Shown piece by piece: positions 1 through 5,684 of a stretch of DNA of 5,684 nucleotides; position 1 is the first letter of the stretch, and each line of letters begins with the position of its first letter. Made by a program: the position numbers and the translations under genes. Origin of the DNA: an uncultured Actinomyces sp. GTDB taxonomy: Bacteria > Actinomycetota > Actinomycetes > Actinomycetales > Actinomycetaceae. The notes under the pieces are model-generated. The model worked only from the letters and a program-made list of their open reading frames with translations. It was not told where the DNA came from and searched no databases. The stretch is taken from NCBI GenBank assembly GCA_916719935.1, contig CAKAPY010000102.1:1-5684 (forward strand). Direction: 5' to 3'.

Positions 1-2851
1 CTGCACCCGCACCGTCATCAACGCTGACGGTTACCGAACCGACAGAACCCTTTGGACGGTCAACATCAGCTCGGACGCGCAGGATATGTCCGTCGAGGCT
101 GATTGCAACGCCTTCGGGAAGGTTCGAAATGTCGTACTTAAAGCCCGCTGGGTCTGCACCTTCTGGGTCACGTACCATCTGCGCGAGGTCAACGGCAGTT
201 GCTTCTTCTCCGGCAGCCACCCTAATCGCGGTAGGAATGAAGGAAACCGGCTGATTTTGCGTGGCTTCGACCTTCAGGGGCAGAGTCAAGGTCGCAGTCA
301 GCGCTGAGTCATCGCCCGCAGCTCCATCAGAGACTTCGAAGGAGAAGGACGACTTCCCCGACCACTCTGAATTCACGTGGAAGCTCACATGCCGCTCATC
401 GCTCAAGGTCATTCCCTGATCGATGCCGGCAGAAGGACGAAGTGTTGCGGCATTGGTGATACGCGGACTGCGTCCTTCGCGAACGATGACGTAGTCGGAA
501 ATATCGAGGGTGACATCTTCACCGGCGCGTACCTTGACGGGGACCTTCGTGGTATCGATTGTCGGCTGGTTGTGCTGAAGTCCAGGTACGGAAACAACTG
601 CCGAGGAGCTCAAACCGTCGGCATCAGTAACCGTGTAGACGATCATCATGCGCTCTTCTTGAGGAGTGATGATCAAGTCGGAACCATTCACTTCGACACC
701 TGCGGCCTTCGTGGACACACGCAGGTTGTTGACATCGCCATCCGGGTCTTCATCATTCGCCAAAACCGGAACCTTCACAGTGCCGCCCTTTGCTGGCAAC
801 TGCGAGGCCGCAACAACATCATCGCGCGCGATGGGAGCTTGGAGCAGCGCGTCATTTGCGACGTTGATTGTCAATGTTCCACGTGAAGTACCACCGCGGT
901 TATCGGTGACCTCATAGGACACCAGATAGGAACCATCCTGCGCGGGGGTCGTCAAAACAATGGAATTTCCGTGAATTTCCGGCTTCAGTTCAGCGGTCGC
1001 AGTCTGAAGAGAACCGGGGACAATCGAGATTGGATCGCCGTCGGGATCAATATCGTTCTGGAGCACTGCGACACCCAGTTGCCTGTTCGGACGGGTCAGA
1101 ACGGTATCTGGAACCGCCGTCGGAGGTTGATTGACTGTAGCAGGCGGGGCAATACCCACGCGTACACGCGCAGATGCTTGCTTCCCCTGACGATCCTCAA
1201 CGATGTAGGTAAAGACATCGGTACCCGTCGTATTGGGCGCCGGGGTATATTCCAGCCAGTCCACGCCGAGCTCGACAGTACCCTTGGTCGGGGATTGTTC
1301 GATACCAACCAGCGTGACTGAGTCACCGTCGGGATCAATGCCATTCAAAGGCACCGGAATACGGGTCGCTTCACCGCTGACAGCCCAAGCAGTGAGTGCC
1401 TTCGGCTGCGGCTGTGCATTGGTTCCGCTCTTGGGAAGAACCTCAAAAGTCACAGTCGAGGTGGCCATGTTCCCCGCACTGTCGCGCACCGTGTAGGCAA
1501 CATGCATGACACCGGGAGTGTTCCCCGCCTCAAGACGGACCAAGTTGCCCGTCACGAAGGGGGTGCCCACGGCCTCGTTCGGGGTGAATTGGAGGTTCGG
1601 GTCGACCTTCAAGGTCAAACCGGAAGGAGAACGATCGTTGGCAAGCACTGGAACCGAGGCGATATCGCCAACACGTACGCGCGTGCGGTCTGGCTGCAAC
1701 TCGGGAGGCTGCTTCGTATCCTGTGCGCTAGTTGGAACGACGGTTATTCGTGCCTTAGCGGTATTCGTACCATTGGAGACGACATAGTCGAAGGACACTG
1801 AGCTCTCGAGGCCGCCGGGGGCAGTAATGCGCAACAGATGGCGGTCGACCAGAGTCACTTCCAAGCCGAGATTTGCAGGAACTTCAACTCTTTGGACAAC
1901 CAGCACGCCACCAGCGGGATCTGAGTCGTTATTCAAGGGCGCAACCAGTGCAGAGCCGCCTGCGGGCAGGACGGCGAGGTCATCCTCAGCGACGGGGACC
2001 GCCTGCTGATCGGCCTCGACAACGTCAACGCGAATAACACCCAGAGCGGTCGAAGGACCGTCGGAAACGGTATAGGTGAATTGGTAGGAACCCGGAGCTT
2101 GGGCAACGAAATTAACCGTTCCCAGTTCAAGATCGGGTGTAATTTGGCTTCCCGCGGGCGCAACTGAAAGAGCAACCAGGGACAGGTTGTCTCCGTTGGG
2201 GTCAGTGTCATTTGCTAGCGGGGAAATTGTCGCTACTTCACCAGCACGCGCGACGTAGAAGTCTGCGTTCGCTACGGGAGGCAAGTTTCCGGGGTTCTGA
2301 ACATTAACAGTGAGGGTGCCAGTGGTACTCTGACGGCCATCTGAGACCTCAAGGGTGATCGTGTGCGCACCCACGCTCGCACCGAGATCTCGGATTTGAA
2401 GGGTTCCTTCCTCGCGGAATTGAAGTTCAATACCTTCTGGCGCATGAGCATTCGCCAAGAAGATTGGGTCGCCATCCGGGTCTTGCCAGTCATTCAACAC
2501 GTTGTACTCGATTTGGGCACGGTTACCCAGAGTGACGCCGGGATCGCGAAGCTGCTTCGGACCAGAGTTCATCTCCCACGGGTGCACGGTCACATTCACG
2601 CGAGCGGTGGCAACCGCTTTACCGTCGGATGCCTCATAAGTAAAGGACGTGCTACCGGTCTGATTATCGGGAACATCCGTAATTTGAAGAGCTCGCCCGC
2701 CGCGGGTACGCGTGACCTTCCCAAACTGCGGGTCGGTGACTGGACGAGCGGTCAGGACGTCTCCATCCGCGTCAGAATCATTGTTGAGGACCGGAAGCGT
2801 AGTGGTTCGACCGGGGCGAATGCCGAAGTCGTCATTAACCGCATCGGGAGG
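1..2851 (-). repeat. Tandem array of at least ten Ig/cadherin-like modules (protein-level repeat, Big_9 / tandem-95 type)
   Basis: From residue 404 on, modules of about 85-100 residues follow one another. A full unit begins with PP-x-A-x-x-D, continues through 'G', a V-P-x-L-x-N-D strand and a DPDGD-type loop, and ends with F-x-Y-x-V-x-D-x-x-G plus a strand ending in V-x-V. Well-formed loops occur near residues 427-434, 527-531, 617-624, 909-913, 1003-1009 and 1103-1109. Modules four and five have eroded loops (near 710-717 and 808-814). Modules nine and ten, near 1165 and 1269, keep the F-x-Y/V-x-D-x-G end but largely lose the acidic loop. The units are diverged in DNA sequence, so this is an old array and not a recent expansion. 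The last unit is cut by the window edge. Confidence 0.85.
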
Positions 2852-4060
2852 AGTGTTCTGCTCTTTTCGCTCTGGGTCTGCGATCTGATCCGTGACCTGA
2901 GGAGAGTCCTCTTGCTTTTCCTTCTTTTCAAGCTGAGATTCGATCTGATCCCAGTCGTTCATCAAGACCATGTCATGTTCGGGCATCCACACCGATCCCG
3001 AAGTGGTGTCATTGAGAACAATTCGAGTGCGGTTTGTTCTGAAAACGATTGATTGAGCTGACTTCAATGAGTCAACTGTCATCTGTTTGTTGAGGCTGGG
3101 ATCAGTACAATTTCGCAGGTATGCGCCGGATTTTGACCAAGCGGCGTAGGCACACCCCTTATGGAAGACGGGGCGCGAAGGCTTACCCGATGCACCATCA
3201 TTTGAAGCCGGGATCCTCGTGGCTGCTCCACCCTTGAGAGGGATGGAGATCAACTCGCGGTCTGTTGCGAGAAGCACGGAAGACGATTCGGGACCAGATT
3301 CTTGCAGGGTGATGTTTCCACTGATGCCATCATCGGCAAGGTTGCGAAGCTTTCCATCGGGAAGAACCAGAACACGATTTCGCTGGTCCAAAGCTACGGG
3401 CTGCTCGCCCACCGCAGTCATCACCAATTCAGCGTTCCCGGAAAGACCCTCAACATCCTGCGATTTCAAGCGGTTCAATTGACCTTCGCGGGTGACGGTA
3501 ATACGACGGCCACCCTGGGCTGAGATGGCAAAAAGAGTGCCCTTCTGGGAAACAGCAACAGCTCCCTGTTCCATATCGGTTGCCAGCGCGCCTTCGTCGG
3601 TATAGGCAGTACCGGAAGGACTGGAAACTTGAGCAAGCCAAACCTGACCTTGGGATGCATCCATGACAGCAAGTCGTGATCCGCCCTGAACTACCTTCGC
3701 ATTCTCGGGCAGAGAGGTCGCAGCTCCTACAGAAACTTGAGCAACGTCAATGGGAGCAACCGAGTGGCTTGTTTTATCCGTGAAGCTGACGTCATTACCC
3801 GATTGGCCGATATCAAATTCGGTTGTTTTTGTGCGCAGGGCTCCGTCAAGGATCCTAGAATCATAGTTCAGGTGACCAACAAGCCGTTTCGAAGTGTTTG
3901 TCACCCAAATGCCACCATCATCGACATCGACTTCAGCAGTCGTGACACCCTGGTGAAGGATGGCAAGAGTCGAGACGGTAACGGTAAAAGCAGCAACCAA
4001 CGCAGCCGGTAGACGGCGTCGATGAACGCGCGATGCGGATGCACCATGCTGCTGCTTCAT
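1..4060 (-). CDS. Large membrane-anchored surface protein with beta-propeller-like head and tandem Ig/cadherin-like repeats (3' partial)
   Basis: The minus-strand frame from the ATG at 4060 stays open for 1353 codons to the left edge with no stop, so the C-terminus is missing. The start follows GGTGA with 7 nt spacing. Residues 11-16 are basic and residues 17-38 are hydrophobic, predicting a signal anchor with the N-terminus inside and the rest outside. Residues 45-365 contain about seven short beta-rich repeats, predicted to be a propeller-like head; the only cysteines (303, 318) lie here. A charged linker (371-403) leads into at least ten Ig/cadherin-like modules starting near 404, 494, 592, 686, 784, 881, 977, 1074, 1165 and 1269. 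Many carry ND-x-D-P-D-G-D loops. The family is known in Actinobacteria as Ig-like or FN3 proteins encoded with MoxR, DUF58, transglutaminase and kinase genes. A role in adhesion, wall-spanning contact or sensing is inferred. No sortase motif is visible; the C-terminus could hold FN3 modules. Confidence 0.9.
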   Translation of the reverse strand, partial: MKQQHGASASRVHRRRLPAALVAAFTVTVSTLAILHQGVTTAEVDVDDGGIWVTNTSKRLVGHLNYDSRILDGALRTKTTEFDIGQSGNDVSFTDKTSHSVAPIDVAQVSVGAATSLPENAKVVQGGSRLAVMDASQGQVWLAQVSSPSGTAYTDEGALATDMEQGAVAVSQKGTLFAISAQGGRRITVTREGQLNRLKSQDVEGLSGNAELVMTAVGEQPVALDQRNRVLVLPDGKLRNLADDGISGNITLQESGPESSSVLLATDRELISIPLKGGAATRIPASNDGASGKPSRPVFHKGCAYAAWSKSGAYLRNCTDPSLNKQMTVDSLKSAQSIVFRTNRTRIVLNDTTSGSVWMPEHDMVLMNDWDQIESQLEKKEKQEDSPQVTDQIADPERKEQNTPPDAVNDDFGIRPGRTTTLPVLNNDSDADGDVLTARPVTDPQFGKVTRTRGGRALQITDVPDNQTGSTSFTYEASDGKAVATARVNVTVHPWEMNSGPKQLRDPGVTLGNRAQIEYNVLNDWQDPDGDPIFLANAHAPEGIELQFREEGTLQIRDLGASVGAHTITLEVSDGRQSTTGTLTVNVQNPGNLPPVANADFYVARAGEVATISPLANDTDPNGDNLSLVALSVAPAGSQITPDLELGTVNFVAQAPGSYQFTYTVSDGPSTALGVIRVDVVEADQQAVPVAEDDLAVLPAGGSALVAPLNNDSDPAGGVLVVQRVEVPANLGLEVTLVDRHLLRITAPGGLESSVSFDYVVSNGTNTAKARITVVPTSAQDTKQPPELQPDRTRVRVGDIASVPVLANDRSPSGLTLKVDPNLQFTPNEAVGTPFVTGNLVRLEAGNTPGVMHVAYTVRDSAGNMATSTVTFEVLPKSGTNAQPQPKALTAWAVSGEATRIPVPLNGIDPDGDSVTLVGIEQSPTKGTVELGVDWLEYTPAPNTTGTDVFTYIVEDRQGKQASARVRVGIAPPATVNQPPTAVPDTVLTRPNRQLGVAVLQNDIDPDGDPISIVPGSLQTATAELKPEIHGNSIVLTTPAQDGSYLVSYEVTDNRGGTSRGTLTINVANDALLQAPIARDDVVAASQLPAKGGTVKVPVLANDEDPDGDVNNLRVSTKAAGVEVNGSDLIITPQEERMMIVYTVTDADGLSSSAVVSVPGLQHNQPTIDTTKVPVKVRAGEDVTLDISDYVIVREGRSPRITNAATLRPSAGIDQGMTLSDERHVSFHVNSEWSGKSSFSFEVSDGAAGDDSALTATLTLPLKVEATQNQPVSFIPTAIRVAAGEEATAVDLAQMVRDPEGADPAGFKYDISNLPEGVAISLDGHILRVRADVDRPKGSVGSVTVSVDDGAGA
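2966..3928 (-). other. Predicted beta-propeller-like extracellular head (residues ~45-365)
   Basis: About seven units of the pattern 'hydrophobic strand, turn with Gly/Asp/Asn, hydrophobic strand' recur at roughly 40-50 residue spacing, near residues 48-72, 123-146, 166-190, 221-241, 261-283, 297-318 and 338-360. Examples are AVAVSQKGTLFAIS and QVWLAQV. Such spacing is typical of propeller blades. This is a fold inference from strand pattern, not a recognised domain match. The section contains the protein's only cysteines, at 303 and 318. It lies between the membrane anchor and a charged linker, so it would sit next to the membrane. Confidence 0.5.
3947..4012 (-). other. Signal anchor / transmembrane segment of the Ig-repeat protein
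   Basis: This encodes residues 17-38, a run rich in Leu, Ala, Val, Thr and Ile with no charged residues. It directly follows the basic stretch RVHRRR. The positive-inside rule then places the N-terminus in the cytoplasm and everything after residue 38 outside. No convincing signal-peptidase AxA site follows, and there is no lipobox cysteine, so an uncleaved anchor is favoured. Cleavage near residues 38-45 cannot be excluded. Confidence 0.75.
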
Positions 4061-4067
4061 ATATTTT

Positions 4068-4072
4068 TCACC
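4068..4072 (-). promoter_or_regulatory. Ribosome binding site of the Ig-repeat protein gene
   Basis: On the minus strand GGTGA lies 7 nt before the ATG at 4060. It pairs with the TCACC part of the 16S rRNA 3' end. No ATG, GTG or TTG lies in the same frame in the roughly 40 nt immediately upstream. The next residues form a basic N-terminus followed by a membrane anchor, which together support this start. Confidence 0.65.
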
Positions 4073-4184
4073 ACTCTTGCTGATGGGTAGGGGAATTTAT
4101 TCTTCTATCTGGCATCTTTTAGTGTCCCACGAGGCGCCCTCATTTGAAGAACTCAAGTCAAATATCACATTGACTATTTTCAGC

Positions 4185-4208
4185 TTTTCCGCAATATTTC
4201 GCGGAAAA
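4185..4208. promoter_or_regulatory. Inverted repeat TTTTCCGC-N8-GCGGAAAA, candidate operator
   Basis: Two perfect 8-bp arms flank an 8-bp AT-rich centre, about 125-148 bp upstream of the Ig-repeat gene start. No T-run follows the arms as needed for a terminator in either direction, so a dimeric regulator site is more plausible. Family of regulator unknown. Confidence 0.35.
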
Positions 4209-4266
4209 AATCCTACAAATTACATTCATGTATGTACTGAGTACCTCAGTTTGAATCGAACACAAA

Positions 4267-4310
4267 CCGGGCGGGGGCCTGCGCAACAATTCTCGCAGAC
4301 CCCCGCCCGG
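4267..4310 (-). terminator. Rho-independent terminator of clpC
   Basis: Two 17-nt arms (4267-4283 and 4294-4310) enclose a 10-nt loop. The stem is GC-rich (CCGGGCGGGGG core). The single non-Watson-Crick position is a C-A mismatch in a plus-strand transcript but a G-U wobble in a minus-strand transcript, so the hairpin is fully paired only for clpC mRNA. TTTGTGTT follows the stem on the minus strand, a modest U-rich tail. The stem begins 63 nt after the clpC stop codon. Confidence 0.85.
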
Positions 4311-4373
4311 CCTCGTACAACAAGTCACGGCGAACTCAAGGAGATTACCCAAGGAGTCCCACCGCTATCGGTC
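4311..4373 (-). other. clpC 3' untranslated segment
   Basis: These 63 bases lie between the clpC stop codon and its terminator stem. Nothing else is recognisable here. Together with the terminator and the AT-rich upstream region they fill the whole 313-bp gap between the two genes. Confidence 0.6.
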
Positions 4374-5684
4374 CTACTGACCGTTGAAGGTGAACTCGCG
4401 TTCTGCACCTTCTCCCTTCACGCCGACAGTGACAACCTGTCCCGGAAGGATATCGCCGAAGAGAATACGCTCGGAAAGCGCATCTTCGATATCGCGCTGA
4501 ATCGCGCGACGCAGCGGACGAGCACCCAGAACCGGATCGAAACCGCGATCTGCAAGCAGCTCGCGCGCCTCGTCGGTGATCTGAAGCTTCATATCCTGAG
4601 CCTCCATGCGCTTGGCAAGGTTGGCGATCATCAGATCCACGATCTGCTTGATCTGCTCCTTGTCGAGCGGCGGGAAGACAACGACCTCGTCCACACGGTT
4701 GAGGAACTCAGGGCGGAAATGCTGCTTGAGCTCTTCGTTCACCTTGGCCTTCATGCGCGAGTAATCGTGAGTGATGTTCTCGGTGGACTGGAAGCCCGTG
4801 AGCACGCCCTTATTGATATCACGCGTTCCAAGGTTGGTGGTCATGATGATCACCGTGTTCTTGAAGTCAACCTTGCGGCCCTGCGAATCGGTCAGGCGAC
4901 CTTCTTCCAGAATCTGCAACAGCGAGTTGAAGATATCCGGGTGAGCCTTCTCGACCTCATCGAAGAGGACGACAGAGAAGGGGCGACGACGGACCTTTTC
5001 AGTGAGCTCACCACCTTCGTCGTAACCGACGTAGCCGGGAGGGGCACCGAAGAGACGCGAGGAGGTGTGCTTCTCAGAGAACTCGGACATGTCAAGCTGG
5101 ATCAGCGCATCCTCATCGCCGAAGAGGAATTCGGCCAGAGCCTTCGCAAGCTCCGTCTTACCGACACCGGTCGGGCCGGCGAAGATGAAGGAGCCACCGG
5201 GACGCTTCGGGTCCTTCAGGCCGCTTCGAGTACGACGGATCGACTGAGCCAGAGCCTTGACCGCGGCATCTTGACCGATGACGCGCTTGTGCAGCTCGTC
5301 TTCCATCTTGAGCAGCTTCGCAGACTCGGTCTGGGTCAGCTTGAAGACCGGAATACCCGTCGACATCGCCAAAACCTCGGCGATATCATCCTCGCCGACC
5401 TCGGCAATCGCCTCGCGCGAACCATCGCGCCAGCTGGATTCCTTCTGCTTGCGCTCTTCGGTCAGCTTTTGTTCCTCATCACGAAGAGCAGCGGCCTTCT
5501 CGAAGTCCTGATCATCGATCGCGGACTCCTTATTGCGCTTCACTTCGGCGATCTTCTCGTCCAGCTCGCGCAACTCCGGCGGCGCGGTCATGCGGGAAAT
5601 ACGCAGGCGAGCACCGGCCTCGTCCATCAGGTCAATAGCCTTATCGGGCAGGAAACGATCCGAGACGTAGCGGTCGGCCAGCTC
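4374..5684 (-). CDS. clpC: ATP-dependent Clp protease ATP-binding subunit ClpC (5' partial, C-terminal 436 residues)
   Basis: ClpC is a class I Hsp100 AAA+ unfoldase that threads proteins into the ClpP chamber in the cytoplasm. The frame is open at the right edge, so the start lies outside; an internal ATG at 5627 falls in conserved LPDKAIDLMDEA and is not the start. Visible parts in fragment numbering: end of the first AAA+ module (about 1-30), middle domain with a UVR-like motif DDQDFEKAAALRDEEQKL (57-74), then the second AAA+ module. This has Walker A GPTGVGKT (170-177), pore loop GYVG (217-220), Walker B VVLFDE (238-243), sensor 1 TTNLG (282-286), ClpP-contact loop with TGF (296-298), arginine finger in EFLNR (Arg330) and sensor 2 GARPLRR (387-393). 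All catalytic residues are present. It ends with TAG soon after the conserved ILPGQVV strand, without the long tail of some mycobacterial forms. The middle domain and UVR motif favour ClpC over ClpA or ClpB. Confidence 0.97.
   Translation of the reverse strand, partial: ELADRYVSDRFLPDKAIDLMDEAGARLRISRMTAPPELRELDEKIAEVKRNKESAIDDQDFEKAAALRDEEQKLTEERKQKESSWRDGSREAIAEVGEDDIAEVLAMSTGIPVFKLTQTESAKLLKMEDELHKRVIGQDAAVKALAQSIRRTRSGLKDPKRPGGSFIFAGPTGVGKTELAKALAEFLFGDEDALIQLDMSEFSEKHTSSRLFGAPPGYVGYDEGGELTEKVRRRPFSVVLFDEVEKAHPDIFNSLLQILEEGRLTDSQGRKVDFKNTVIIMTTNLGTRDINKGVLTGFQSTENITHDYSRMKAKVNEELKQHFRPEFLNRVDEVVVFPPLDKEQIKQIVDLMIANLAKRMEAQDMKLQITDEARELLADRGFDPVLGARPLRRAIQRDIEDALSERILFGDILPGQVVTVGVKGEGAEREFTFNGQ

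Larger units (their letters stand above)
4061..4266 (-). promoter_or_regulatory. AT-rich upstream region of the Ig-repeat gene with clustered inverted repeats; probable promoter/operator region
   Basis: This stretch separates the clpC terminator from the start at 4060 and is visibly more AT-rich than both genes. It has several short inverted repeats: AGTCAA-N8-TTGACT (4156-4175), TTTTCCGC-N8-GCGGAAAA (4185-4208), TACAT-TC-ATGTA (4221-4232), and the overlapping GTACT-G-AGTAC (4234-4244) and CTGAG-TAC-CTCAG (4237-4249). No -35/-10 pair with good spacing toward the gene was found, so the promoter position is not assigned. Because a terminator precedes it, the gene very likely needs a promoter here. 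Confidence 0.45.

Noticed and set aside
377..886. Plus-strand open frame of 169 codons
   Set aside because: Antisense to Ig-like modules 8-10; composition is typical of a shadow frame, with no recognisable domain.
2363..3052. Plus-strand open frame of 229 codons
   Set aside because: It lies fully antisense to the Ig-repeat gene, has arginine-rich sequence without domain signals, and the opposite strand shows clear repeat-protein coding.
4133..4161. Minus-strand TTGACT (4156-4161) as a -35 box for the Ig-repeat gene
   Set aside because: At the proper spacing the sequence is GGCGCC, which is not a -10 element.
4170..4198. Plus-strand TTGACT with 17-nt spacing to AATATT, resembling a promoter
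   Set aside because: No plus-strand gene lies downstream and the -10 match is weak; TTGACT is also one arm of an inverted repeat.
4158..4352. Minus-strand open frame of 64 codons between the two genes
   Set aside because: It runs through the terminator stem and the palindrome cluster, has a cysteine- and proline-rich chance composition, and no good ribosome binding site was seen.
4892..5511. Short plus- and minus-strand open frames inside clpC
   Set aside because: They overlap the highly conserved ATPase core in other frames, and their serine- and arginine-rich translations are typical of shadows.
4374..5627. ATG at 5627 as the true start of the ClpC gene
   Set aside because: The frame continues upstream to the window edge with conserved ClpC sequence (ADRYVSDRFLPDKAIDL), so the ATG is internal.

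Overview
The window looks like chromosomal DNA from an actinobacterium with moderately high G+C, most likely in or near the Actinomycetaceae or Bifidobacteriaceae. The evidence is a ClpC-type AAA+ unfoldase with actinobacterial features, next to a very large N-terminally anchored Ig-repeat surface protein of a type typical of Actinobacteria. The genus is not determinable from this sequence. Both real genes lie on the minus strand, and both run off the window.

Right part (4374-5684): the last 436 codons of clpC. They cover the end of the first AAA+ module, the UVR-bearing middle domain, the whole second AAA+ module and the C-terminus. The start is beyond the right edge. Middle part (4061-4373): a 313-bp intergenic gap with a strong GC-rich terminator for clpC, then an AT-rich stretch full of short inverted repeats that probably holds the promoter and operators of the next gene. 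Left part (1-4060): one uninterrupted minus-strand reading frame of 1353 visible codons. It starts at an ATG with a Shine-Dalgarno match and is still open at base 1. The protein has a cytoplasmic basic N-terminus, one membrane anchor, a predicted beta-propeller-like head (about residues 45-365) with the only two cysteines, a charged linker, and at least ten tandem Ig/cadherin-like modules of about 85-100 residues, many with DxDxDG-type loops.

The two genes are probably separate transcription units, because a terminator and a 313-bp gap divide them. ClpC works in the cytoplasm with ClpP in protein turnover; the Ig-repeat protein should project from the membrane through the wall. From knowledge of the family (not from this sequence), such proteins in Actinobacteria often lead a cluster with a MoxR-type ATPase, a DUF58 protein, a transglutaminase-like protein and Ser/Thr kinase or phosphatase genes (the 'PFNA' cluster of bifidobacteria). 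That cluster would lie beyond the left edge. No RNA genes, mobile elements, CRISPR arrays or plus-strand genes could be supported.
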